A stretch of DNA of 64,000 nucleotides, taken from NCBI GenBank assembly GCA_963820105.1, contig CAWFYI010000001.1:496001-560000 (forward strand), written 5' to 3'. The translations under genes were made by a program, and so were the position numbers. This DNA comes from CAWFYI01 sp963820105. GTDB taxonomy: Bacteria > Patescibacteriota > Saccharimonadia > Saccharimonadales > UBA4665. Positions 24,336 to 32,413 of the stretch are shown here, in pieces. Every line of letters begins with the position of its first letter. The stretch's first letter is position 1. The notes below the pieces were generated by a model. That model ran no database searches and was not told the origin of the DNA. It saw nothing but the letters and a program-made list of their open reading frames with translations.

Positions 24336-24507
24336 CTACTCCGGATACTCGGCCATTTCCAGCAGTATGTCCTCGGGACCGCGGAAGTAGAACATTCGCT
24401 TGCCTCTGTAATTGGGCACACTTTGAACTGGGGAAAGGCATTCGACGGCCTTTTCCTGTACCCTTCGATACCAGTCCTCGATGCCTTTGACTGCAATCAG
24501 ATGTAAT
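24336..24507 (-). pseudogene. C-terminal remnant of a third VOC gene
   Basis: A 56-codon minus-strand frame follows directly after an in-frame TGA and has no start codon. It reads HLIAVKGIEDWYRRVQEKAV and, near its end, FYFRGPEDILLEMAEYPE. This is the second beta-alpha-beta unit and metal-binding end of a VOC protein. The N-terminal half is absent; the space is occupied by the promoter of the next plus-strand gene. Confidence 0.6.
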
Positions 24508-24524
24508 CATGGCATAATGTACGT

Positions 24525-24995
24525 ATGTTAGACCTACGGCAGGAAGAATATCCGTCAATGGGCTGGGCTTCGCACATTCGCTACGCTACCGATACAGGGC
24601 CTCGCTTGTTGCAGTGTACGGTCGACATGTCTTACCTCACAGAACTAGACCTATGCGTAGTTGTGTCTACCGGTTCGACTTTGGAAGAACTTGCGGAAAC
24701 TGATCCAAGAGACGCCTATGCGCACGTGTCTTACTTGTTCCGGAACCTGTTCATTGAACCGTGGGACAGCTATTGGGACATACGTTCGCCGGAAAAAGAC
24801 GGCGAACAGGCCTATCAAGGCTTGGTACGGTACACAGAAGAGGAAGGGGCGCCGGACCTTGATGTTGAAGAAGTCGACATAGTCTTATCGGTTTGGAAAC
24901 GTACCAGCCTGTTTAATAGGTTAAGGGGCAAGGGATACCAGATAGAAGACGTTATACGTTTCCGAGCAGGGCCGCAAGACCTGGCAATAGCCTAA
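24525..24995 (+). CDS. Hypothetical acidic protein
   Basis: A 156-residue acidic soluble protein without a recognised domain. It has several tryptophans and a conserved-looking central TDPRDAYAHVSYLFRNLF segment. The -10-like CATAAT (24513-24518) ends 6 bases before the ATG. It is followed 33 bases later by a transporter gene with its own promoter. Confidence 0.6.
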   Translation: MLDLRQEEYPSMGWASHIRYATDTGPRLLQCTVDMSYLTELDLCVVVSTGSTLEELAETDPRDAYAHVSYLFRNLFIEPWDSYWDIRSPEKDGEQAYQGLVRYTEEEGAPDLDVEEVDIVLSVWKRTSLFNRLRGKGYQIEDVIRFRAGPQDLAIA

Positions 24996-25028
24996 CCTAA
25001 TTTCAAGACAAACTGCTATCATTAACAC

Positions 25029-25754
25029 ATGCATGAACTAGCGCTGCTTGTAGTGGGCTTCATAGTAGCGTTCATAGGCACGATGTCGGGCGGCGGCGCC
25101 GGTTTGCTCGCGCTGGCCACGCTGCTTTACTTCGGCCTGCCTATTAATCAGGCCATCGCCACGAATAAGCTGGGTGATCTGGGGTTTTTCTTTCCGGCGG
25201 TCCGTAACTTCGTTAACGCTAAACAAATCAAGAAAAAGGCCTTGCCGCCCATTATCCTAGTTAATCTTCTGGGCGTTACCGTCGGCACCTTGCTCATTGC
25301 CCACCTGGACGTCAATGCGTTCAGAAAAATAGTTGCGGTAATCCTGGCGATAATCGCGCTCTCTACCTTGGTGAACAAGAATTACGCTACCACTGAAAGG
25401 CAGGCGCGCTGGTACTGGCCGTTCGTATACTTCGGTACTTCCATATCGTCCGGCGCGGTCGGAGCCGGAACAGGCATCGTGGGTACGCTTACCCTCATCT
25501 ACTTCCGCGGCTTCAACGCTCTGCAGGCGATGGCGCACAGTTTTTACGCCAACACCTTCGGTTCCGCGCTCAGCGTCAGCATCCTGCTGTTCACGGGACT
25601 GATCAATTACCGCTATGCCGGTTTCCTGCTGATAGGAAACTTAATCGGCTCTCATTTCGGTTCAAAAATCGCCATCCGGAAAGGCAACGGCTTCGTACGC
25701 ATCATGATCATGCTGCTTGCCATAGTCGTGCTGATACAATTGATACTTACTTAA
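25029..25754 (+). CDS. TauE/SafE-type (TSUP) membrane transporter
   Basis: A 241-residue integral membrane protein with seven to eight helices. Two related halves each begin with the family motif: VGFIVAFIGTMSGGGAGLLAL near the N-terminus and ISSGAVGAGTGIVGTL in the middle. The family exports sulfite, sulfonates or related organic anions. TATCAT ends 6 bases before the ATG. Three bases separate it from the kinase-like gene, so the two may be co-transcribed. Confidence 0.9.
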   Translation: MHELALLVVGFIVAFIGTMSGGGAGLLALATLLYFGLPINQAIATNKLGDLGFFFPAVRNFVNAKQIKKKALPPIILVNLLGVTVGTLLIAHLDVNAFRKIVAVILAIIALSTLVNKNYATTERQARWYWPFVYFGTSISSGAVGAGTGIVGTLTLIYFRGFNALQAMAHSFYANTFGSALSVSILLFTGLINYRYAGFLLIGNLIGSHFGSKIAIRKGNGFVRIMIMLLAIVVLIQLILT

Positions 25755-25757
25755 ACC

Positions 25758-26633
25758 ATGAAAATACTAGGGCAAGGACATAAAGGAATCGTCGTCACGG
25801 ATACTGTGGGCGCGGCCAGGAAATTCTACCTATCCGAGGCCGAGGCGCTCAAAGAGCAAGCACAGCTGGAATTCGTGGCGAGCATGCAGGAGCAGGGCTT
25901 CGACATCGGCTGTACCGTCCCGAAACTGCTGGAGGTCGTCGGCAAGGGTAAGTGGGAAATAGATGGCAAGACATACGTTTACTGCAACCGTCTGGAGCGT
26001 ATTCCCGGCATCAACGCCATGCAAGCTATGCCGGATTTCGCGGACCATGAAACGGCAATCCTGGGCAAGGACCTGGGCGCCGTCATCTTCACCATGCACG
26101 CCGCGTCCAAACCCCACGTAGAACGATGGAAACGCGCCTTTTGGAGCCACGACGACTTACTGAGGCACCTTCTGGAGGAAAAGGCCGCCCAGGTGATACG
26201 CGAGGAGCCCAACCGGAGTGTCGTTGAGCGCGTCAAAGAGGCTGCACGCTACTTGGAAGACCGGCGCGAGTCCCTAGCCGCCGAAAACACCTTGAGCCAC
26301 TGTGATCTTAACCTGCCGAACGTACTGGTAAATACGAGCGGGCATGTCAACGGTCTAGTCGATTGGGGCGGCTTTGGCCTGACCAATCCCTCGCTGTGCC
26401 TGTACCAGCTAGCCGCCAGACCCGCCGTATGGCCCCACGTAAAGAGGCAGTACGAGCATATGGGCGGTGCCATACAGGAAGATATCGTATACGCTGGGGC
26501 GGTCATCCATCTGGCCTGGGCGCCGATAATCTGCGCTGAACTCGGCCTGCCGCTGGACGACGACTCGACCCGCGAACATTTCGAAGCGATGTATAAGAAA
26601 TTCAAAAGGCACGCTGCTGAAAGATACCCGTAG
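25758..26633 (+). CDS. Aminoglycoside phosphotransferase-family kinase
   Basis: A 291-residue protein of the APH/choline-kinase fold. The catalytic loop is SHCDLNLPNVLVN (HxDxxxxN) near residues 178-190, and GLVDWGGFG supplies the metal-binding Asp. The N-terminal ATP-binding lobe is short and lacks an obvious Gly-rich loop. Members phosphorylate sugars, choline, amino acids or antibiotics; nothing here points to one substrate. Confidence 0.78.
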   Translation: MKILGQGHKGIVVTDTVGAARKFYLSEAEALKEQAQLEFVASMQEQGFDIGCTVPKLLEVVGKGKWEIDGKTYVYCNRLERIPGINAMQAMPDFADHETAILGKDLGAVIFTMHAASKPHVERWKRAFWSHDDLLRHLLEEKAAQVIREEPNRSVVERVKEAARYLEDRRESLAAENTLSHCDLNLPNVLVNTSGHVNGLVDWGGFGLTNPSLCLYQLAARPAVWPHVKRQYEHMGGAIQEDIVYAGAVIHLAWAPIICAELGLPLDDDSTREHFEAMYKKFKRHAAERYP

Positions 26634-26674
26634 AATACCTTGCAAAAAGTACTGTTTTGTGTTATTTTATTTAA

Positions 26675-29155
26675 ATGATAGACGGTTCTGGCGGGCACGA
26701 AGACCAGACTTATTTCGGCTCCCTTCCTGAGGGGAGTATTCTTGATGGCACGCTGGATGCCGGCGAACTGCCGAGCGAGGCCGAATCATTCATACCTGAC
26801 GATTACGACATAGTCAGCGGCCACATCGAAGAGTTCATGTACGGCCTTTACGGCACCGACCGCTACGCCAAGCATAACGACCGCATACTGGCCTACCATG
26901 ACAGATATTCCGAAAACAAAAACGGCGCCGAAGAAGAGGGGGGCGAAGACGATAACGGTTCGGCCGCCGGGAATATAGACAGGATGGCCATAATCCTGCA
27001 TGACTTCGTGGAACATACCATCCTTAGGCCCGAAAAGACCGCCGCCAAGCTGGTCGTAGAACCGGAACAGGTTGGGCGGGCCGCAGCCGAGATACGCGAT
27101 AACGCGCTTACCACTTTCAACCAACTGCTTGACGCCGTGGGTGATCAGGACGGATTGATAAAAGCTTACCTGTTCGCCATTGATACGTCCAAGTGGGAGG
27201 CAGAAGCCCGCAAATGGCGGGACGGAGCGAACGAGCGGATAGTCGAGATGGTAGCCGACGGCAACATTAGTGCGAGAAACGCCGGAGTCATGGTCGCCGC
27301 GATCAACAAAACGCCCGACCTGGACGGCATAGGAACCGGCGAGCTCGAACAGGTCCTGCGGAACCCTAGTCATTACCTGCGCGATCTGAAGCTTGGGTCG
27401 ATTAGCGACGGAACGATGAATCACAATATTAAGGGTCTGTACTTCAAAGCGCTGGAAACGCTGGACCTCATCGAGCATCCGCCTGCGGGTAACCCGGCCT
27501 CTACCTACCGCGACTGCACCGAAGCTGTCAACTTCTTCGTGCCGGCGCTCATGGCTCTGGGCTACAAACGACTGGCCATCGACCTGAGGGACAGGGCACT
27601 GCAGTGGTTCTTCGACGACCCGAACGGTGACGCCCGCAGTCAGCACAGCCTGTCACAGGTATACTTCGAAGACATCAAGACCCGCGCCCTCGGATTGCTC
27701 GAGTCGGATTTCGGGGGCATTGAAGTTGACTCTGAAGCGCGCGTAAAGAGCGAGGGCTCGCTACGGGAAAAACTGGCCAGAGACAACTACATCCAAGTGC
27801 GCTTCGTTCCTGACGGCGACGGTTTGGCGTTCATAGTACCCGACGATATGTCCGGCTCGGAAATGACCCACTTCGCGGAAGAATACGCCAGGAAGCTGGG
27901 CTTGGATCCCCAGATCGGCCCGGGCCACCCAAATGGCAGCGCATTTGAAGACCGGCAGGGCGACAAACAGAAGAAAAGCGGCTACGGAGCGATCAACATG
28001 ACGTTTTATTACCACCCCTTCCACCAATTTCCGGCCGTGAGTCCTCTGGGGCATAAGGTACCCTTTGAGATCCAGGTACTGACGCGCGAGCAGAACAGAC
28101 TGAAGATGTACGGCCGCTACAGCGACCTGTTCTACAAAGCCGGTACCGAATACCTGGAAGCAGACCAGCCCTATCTTGACCACCTGGCGGGGCGAGCCCG
28201 GGCCGAACGCGAAATAGCGCCAGGCTCCACCGTCCAGTCAATCGCCGAAATGGCCGCGCTATCACCGGAAATTCCTTCGGTATTCAACAAGCTGTTCAGA
28301 GCCGTGGAAATAAACGGCGCCATGGCGCTCGTGCCACCGGAACTTGAACAAGCGGTGCGCGGATTGCCGCCCGGCGCCCTGGGCGAAGCCGGCGATCTGA
28401 CAGTGCTGCCCGCCAACAGGGTCACAGAGCCCCAGTTCCTGGAGGCCATCAGTATGTTCAGCAAGGAGCTTGCGACGGATAAGAACGTGGTGAACGCCCT
28501 GGAGCTGGTCAAAAAATCAGAGGCCGGCACACTGAGGAACGACGGAACGACCCAGGTATTGGAAGGTCACATACTGCCGACCACACTGTCTGCTGTGATG
28601 CTGGCGATCCAGAGCGGAAAAATATGGGGAGAGGGCGGCCCGGTAAAACACATATCGAACATCACCACCATCTCCCTGCTGCATGATTACATAGAGAAGG
28701 CTTTGGAAGACATCGATGACATGGACGTAATGGTAGCCACGTACCAGAGCATGCTGTTCGAGATCAAACATAAGTTCGATTCAACCATAATGGAAGGTGT
28801 CGACGCCATGACTGTTCCCTTTGAGATTGAAGACGAGACTGAACGGCGCAATCAGTACTCTGAAAAGATAAAGGCCAACAAATACGCCATTATCATAAAG
28901 CCGGAGGACAGGGACCAGAACCACGTAGCGGATATCACAAGGCTAAGTGCCGACTATAGGGCTGGCCCGTCTTCTCCTGACTACGAAAAGGTTAAGCTGC
29001 CCCCTGAAGAGCGCAAGAAAATCATGGACTACTTTGCTAAGACCGACCGGCATTTGTCCGAAATCTTCCTGTCAAAACTGCCTGATCCGTACGCGCGCAC
29101 CCACAAGGCTGTCATGGCGCTTGCCCGTAGCTTCGGATACGAATCCGCGGCCTGA
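26675..29155 (+). CDS. Rel/SpoT-like protein with HD-synthetase-HD architecture
   Basis: An 826-residue protein that I read as a divergent (p)ppGpp enzyme. HD domain 1: LHDFVEHT (His109-Asp110, Glu113) and SDGTMN (Asp245, Asn249) match the SpoT hydrolase motifs HDxxEDT and DRxxN. A linker like that of Rel follows (ALMALGYKRLAIDLRDRAL), then a synthetase-like domain with KKSGYGAINMTF (residues 433-444) and FEIQVLT (464-470; the family has ExQxRT). Instead of TGS and ACT domains there is a second HD domain: His632, LLHDYIEK (670-675), EDRDQN (Asp745, Asn749). Leu replaces the Arg of QxRT. Promoter TTGCAA, 17 bases, TATTTT, 6 bases to the ATG. Confidence 0.6.
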   Translation: MIDGSGGHEDQTYFGSLPEGSILDGTLDAGELPSEAESFIPDDYDIVSGHIEEFMYGLYGTDRYAKHNDRILAYHDRYSENKNGAEEEGGEDDNGSAAGNIDRMAIILHDFVEHTILRPEKTAAKLVVEPEQVGRAAAEIRDNALTTFNQLLDAVGDQDGLIKAYLFAIDTSKWEAEARKWRDGANERIVEMVADGNISARNAGVMVAAINKTPDLDGIGTGELEQVLRNPSHYLRDLKLGSISDGTMNHNIKGLYFKALETLDLIEHPPAGNPASTYRDCTEAVNFFVPALMALGYKRLAIDLRDRALQWFFDDPNGDARSQHSLSQVYFEDIKTRALGLLESDFGGIEVDSEARVKSEGSLREKLARDNYIQVRFVPDGDGLAFIVPDDMSGSEMTHFAEEYARKLGLDPQIGPGHPNGSAFEDRQGDKQKKSGYGAINMTFYYHPFHQFPAVSPLGHKVPFEIQVLTREQNRLKMYGRYSDLFYKAGTEYLEADQPYLDHLAGRARAEREIAPGSTVQSIAEMAALSPEIPSVFNKLFRAVEINGAMALVPPELEQAVRGLPPGALGEAGDLTVLPANRVTEPQFLEAISMFSKELATDKNVVNALELVKKSEAGTLRNDGTTQVLEGHILPTTLSAVMLAIQSGKIWGEGGPVKHISNITTISLLHDYIEKALEDIDDMDVMVATYQSMLFEIKHKFDSTIMEGVDAMTVPFEIEDETERRNQYSEKIKANKYAIIIKPEDRDQNHVADITRLSADYRAGPSSPDYEKVKLPPEERKKIMDYFAKTDRHLSEIFLSKLPDPYARTHKAVMALARSFGYESAA

Positions 29156-29277
29156 AAGTCCCAGCTGAATCCGGGCGGCTCCGTTCAGAAACACGAATAA
29201 CAACTTTGGCGCCATCAAGCTTAGGACGTATACTTATACTACGGGTATCAAGCACATAAAGTTTCTCAGGGGGCGAC

Positions 29278-29481
29278 ATGGACGAACAGTCTTCGCAACA
29301 AACACCGGAAAAGCCGGAGGTTCCGCAAAAGCCAGCTAAAGATCATGCAAAAGGGTACGGCAAACGGCCGATGTGGCAGTGGATACTGCTCTACGTAGTG
29401 GTAGCTATCGTAGTCTACGGCCTTATCTACCTGATATTCATCCACAAGAGCGGCAGTAGCGGCGGCGGTTACACCTACTAG
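29278..29481 (+). CDS. Small single-span membrane protein
   Basis: A 67-residue protein: a hydrophilic Pro/Lys-rich N-terminus, one membrane helix (about residues 35-55) and a Ser/Gly-rich tail ending GGGYTY. CAGGGGG is 5-6 bases before the ATG. No family recognised. The 29156-29277 interval upstream holds no gene. Confidence 0.62.
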   Translation: MDEQSSQQTPEKPEVPQKPAKDHAKGYGKRPMWQWILLYVVVAIVVYGLIYLIFIHKSGSSGGGYTY

Positions 29482-29493
29482 TTAAAGGCTCTG

Positions 29494-29991
29494 TCAAGCA
29501 GACGGGGCAGGCGGCGGTTCCGTACCGCTATGATCAATATTAATGCTCGCGGCATCTTCCGGGCCTTCGGTTTCCAGTGAAACATCTTCTTTCTGCCCGG
29601 CAGGTTTCAGGATCTGGTCGACGACCTTGTCCAATTGGTCATTCGACAGGTTCGCCTTTACGAGGTAGTCCTCTATACCCTTGTCGCGCAAGCCGGCAGG
29701 GGCGTCTACTTCGTTAAGATTGGAGATTATAACTACTTTGATGTCCTTGCCCCAATCACTGGATCGCATGGTTTCCAGGATCTGGTCGCCGGCTATTTTC
29801 GGCACCATCAGGTCTAGCAGTACCAGGTCCGGCCGGTCCTTTTGAATGACGTCCAACGCTTGCTGGCCGTCGTAGGCCGCCGAGCATTGGTAACCGAGCA
29901 GTTCAAGCCTGGTCTTATATATGTCGACCAGACTGGCGTTGTCGTCGACGATTACTACTTTCTGCGGCGAAGGCGGGGCGGTTTGATCCAT
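29494..29991 (-). CDS. Single-domain response regulator (REC)
   Basis: A 165-residue protein with a CheY-like receiver domain: acidic pocket VDDN near residue 16, phospho-acceptor Asp in LVLLDLMVP (about residue 60), Ser in IISN and Lys in YLVKANLS. A flexible acidic Pro-rich tail of about 35 residues replaces an output domain. It lies 36 bases after the last gene of the kinase operon on the same strand and is probably part of the same signalling unit. Confidence 0.92.
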   Translation of the reverse strand: MDQTAPPSPQKVVIVDDNASLVDIYKTRLELLGYQCSAAYDGQQALDVIQKDRPDLVLLDLMVPKIAGDQILETMRSSDWGKDIKVVIISNLNEVDAPAGLRDKGIEDYLVKANLSNDQLDKVVDQILKPAGQKEDVSLETEGPEDAASINIDHSGTEPPPAPSA

Positions 29992-30027
29992 TCCGTTATT
30001 GATTTTAGATCATGGGCCATGATTTGG

Positions 30028-30447
30028 CTACTTATGCGATGCCCCAGAACCGGCGTTAAGGGGCGAGACGGCTAGGATGAGATCCCTCTCGGGATCGTAC
30101 AGAATCGCAGTCTTTGCGTTCGGGTAAATAAGAACTTTGTCGCCGTTGCGGGCGGCGCTGAAGAAAGCCTGGCGGGAGAGTTTCTGGCTGTCGCTGACCG
30201 TGGCTACGACGGGCTTCTCACCTGATGGCAGCACCATCAAGTGAGACACCCTGCGCACCAGCGCCTGTGTTTCGGCCTGGCCGGCGCCCGAATCGTTTAT
30301 TATCCTTTGGTCCTTCCGGTGCTGCAGGTATAGCAGACTGCTGGACGCTATGCCGAGGATAACCATGGCCGCCAATAACAACAATGCCACTTTCCGCGTG
30401 CCCTGTTTTGGTCTGCTGGCCTTTGCATTATAAGGCTCAATATTCAT
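30028..30447 (-). CDS. Membrane-anchored hypothetical protein
   Basis: A 139-residue protein with a basic cytoplasmic N-terminus, one membrane helix (about residues 20-43) and an outer domain of about 95 residues. Its start overlaps the stop of the HTH-collagen gene by 4 bases, so it is translated with it. The outer domain (KVLIYPNAKTAILYDPERDLIL) resembles small domains seen in Patescibacteria surface proteins, but I cannot name the family. Confidence 0.7.
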   Translation of the reverse strand: MNIEPYNAKASRPKQGTRKVALLLLAAMVILGIASSSLLYLQHRKDQRIINDSGAGQAETQALVRRVSHLMVLPSGEKPVVATVSDSQKLSRQAFFSAARNGDKVLIYPNAKTAILYDPERDLILAVSPLNAGSGASHK

Positions 30448-32021
30448 CCGCCTATCCTCAACAGCGTCACGTCAATCCGGTTTGAAGAGGGGTTATTGCC
30501 GAGCTTGGAATTGGAACTTGAGCAGACCGTATAAAAGACCTGGCTGGTCGTGCCAGGCGAATCAAGAAAAGTGCCGGAAGCATTCTGTATATCGGTGGCA
30601 TTGGTTAAAAAAGCGCTGAAGCTATCGCCGACCTGGGTACTACTGGAGCAATTGGCCGCCGAGCCCGTGCGCCTGACTATCCGGACCGCCGCGTCAGTAT
30701 CCTTGTTGCCGCCGCCGGTGAACCGAACATGCACGCTCACCAGAACTGTTTGGCTGGAGCTGGTTGGCGTAATGCTAGGTTTGGTCGAATCGTTAAATAA
30801 CTCGGTGGTGTCGTTGTCACTCAACGCGGCCGGCGAGTTGTCCGTGAAAGCGGTCGCGCCGTCTTGGCTGCTTGGAAAACTTCCGCACTGCACGGTGCCC
30901 GAAGCGTTTGTGGACAGAGTCTGGCAGTTGGTCAGGCCCGATAGGGAAATCGTACCGGAAAATGTCAGCCCGCCGCTGAATATAAGATTGGCCGACGTAG
31001 AAGTGCCTCTGGCAGTCACGCTGGCCAGCGTGTCAGTTTCGGCCGTTAGACCGCTGGCATTTATCCACGACGGTATGCTGCCATCTATGGTCAGCACCTG
31101 GCCGTTACTGCCAGCACCCAGGCGGGCTGTAACATCATTGACATCGCGGATGATGATGTCCCCCGGCGTGGTCGTGACATCAGCCACAGAAGTGCCGTTT
31201 GTGCCATTCGTGCCATCCGCGCCGTCTGCGCCGTTGCTTCCATTGGCTCCGGCAGACCCCGCCGCTCCGTCTGCGCCGTTGCTTCCATTGGCTCCGGCAG
31301 ACCCCGCCGCGCCGTCTGCGCCGGCCAGCCCAATAGCGCCGGTCAATCCCGGCTGGCCGTCAAGTCCGTTGAGTCCGGATTGGCCGTTCAGGCCCGAAAC
31401 ACCCCGGGGTCCCTGGCTTCCTGAAGGACCGGCCGTCGTTACTGCGACCGGTGCCTGAACTATCTGCTTATATTCCTGGCCATCGGTAGCTTTTACTACC
31501 AGCAGAGATACGGCGGCTACAGGCTTGGTCAGGGATGCCGCAAGAGAAATGTTTTGGTTTACGGTGTCGTTCTGAGCAGCCGTAACGCCCAGCAGCCTGA
31601 AGCTGTCGGAATCCGCATTGAAGATAGATGCTTTGCCGCCGCCGTTGAAGCGGTAGTAATACCCGAAGAAGTCCGACGTCTGCCTGGGATACAGCTTAAA
31701 CAGAGCAGTCACCAGCCCCACCGACAACAGCAGGCAGACAACCCCCGTCCCGCCGAGCACCGATATTCTGCGAAGCAAACGTTGCAAAGCAGACACGGAA
31801 TATGCTACCTCCTGTTGTATCTGTATGCCTACCTGCGCCGCTTCTTCGGATAGTGTAGGGTCCTTGTTGGAAACTATGCGCAGGATATCGGCCGCTTCAA
31901 ACAGATAGCCGCCAGGTTCTTTTTTCGGCCGCAGAATCTCCTGATCGACCAACTTCATCAGGTTGTCCTCGGATATTCCGAGCCGGTGCGCCGCTTCCGC
32001 GGCGGACAAGTAGGAAGACAT
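30444..32021 (-). CDS. Membrane protein with cytoplasmic HTH and outer collagen-like repeats
   Basis: A 525-residue protein. Residues 1-50 form a MerR/excisionase-type winged HTH (LSAAEAAHRLGISEDNLMKL). A membrane helix spans about 87-109. Outside it follow a linker, about 26 collagen Gly-X-Y triplets (about residues 198-277), and a C-terminal beta-rich head of about 240 residues with several cysteines. This could connect an outer contact with a DNA-binding or protein-binding domain inside. It shares one base with the response regulator upstream (TGATG) and four with the gene downstream. Confidence 0.82.
   Translation of the reverse strand: MSSYLSAAEAAHRLGISEDNLMKLVDQEILRPKKEPGGYLFEAADILRIVSNKDPTLSEEAAQVGIQIQQEVAYSVSALQRLLRRISVLGGTGVVCLLLSVGLVTALFKLYPRQTSDFFGYYYRFNGGGKASIFNADSDSFRLLGVTAAQNDTVNQNISLAASLTKPVAAVSLLVVKATDGQEYKQIVQAPVAVTTAGPSGSQGPRGVSGLNGQSGLNGLDGQPGLTGAIGLAGADGAAGSAGANGSNGADGAAGSAGANGSNGADGADGTNGTNGTSVADVTTTPGDIIIRDVNDVTARLGAGSNGQVLTIDGSIPSWINASGLTAETDTLASVTARGTSTSANLIFSGGLTFSGTISLSGLTNCQTLSTNASGTVQCGSFPSSQDGATAFTDNSPAALSDNDTTELFNDSTKPSITPTSSSQTVLVSVHVRFTGGGNKDTDAAVRIVRRTGSAANCSSSTQVGDSFSAFLTNATDIQNASGTFLDSPGTTSQVFYTVCSSSNSKLGNNPSSNRIDVTLLRIGG
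31222..31311. repeat. 45-bp tandem repeat inside the collagen region
   Basis: CCGTCTGCG recurs at 31222, 31267 and 31312. The two intervening 45-base units are almost identical and encode GADGAAGSAGANGSN. Such repeats change copy number easily and would vary the stalk length. Confidence 0.8.
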
Positions 32022-32413
32022 CAGGCCGACTCCGGCTCCTGTTCCTGAAGCAAATCCTGTATCTTCTCCAGGATGTAGTCCAACTCCACGTCACTTTTCA
32101 CGAAGTAGTAGGTGGGCAGATCTTTCGTCACCTTTATCACTATCTTGTCGCTGGCTTCCAGGTTGGTCAGCAGGATCACTTTGGCCGTCCTGCCGTAATT
32201 GTCCTTGCGCAGGTCATGCAGTACGCTCAGACCGTCCTTCTTGGGCATCCTCACGTCCAGCAATATAAGGTCCGGCTTATTTTTTAGCGCCTGGCGCAGC
32301 CCGTCTTCGCCGTCAGACGCATGCAGGATTTCGTAGCTGCGGCCCAATTTGTCTCGAAGCAAACGCACATAGGCCAGTTCGTCCTCTACTATAAGTATCT
32401 TTTTCGTTTTCAT
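32021..32413 (-). CDS. Single-domain response regulator (REC)
   Basis: A 130-residue receiver domain: VEDE near residue 10, phospho-acceptor Asp in LILLDVRMP (about residue 55), Thr in LLTN and Lys in YFVKSD. It has no output domain, so it probably acts by protein contact, perhaps with the HTH-collagen protein encoded next. Its start overlaps the kinase stop by 4 bases, a strong sign that the kinase phosphorylates it. Confidence 0.93.
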   Translation of the reverse strand: MKTKKILIVEDELAYVRLLRDKLGRSYEILHASDGEDGLRQALKNKPDLILLDVRMPKKDGLSVLHDLRKDNYGRTAKVILLTNLEASDKIVIKVTKDLPTYYFVKSDVELDYILEKIQDLLQEQEPESA

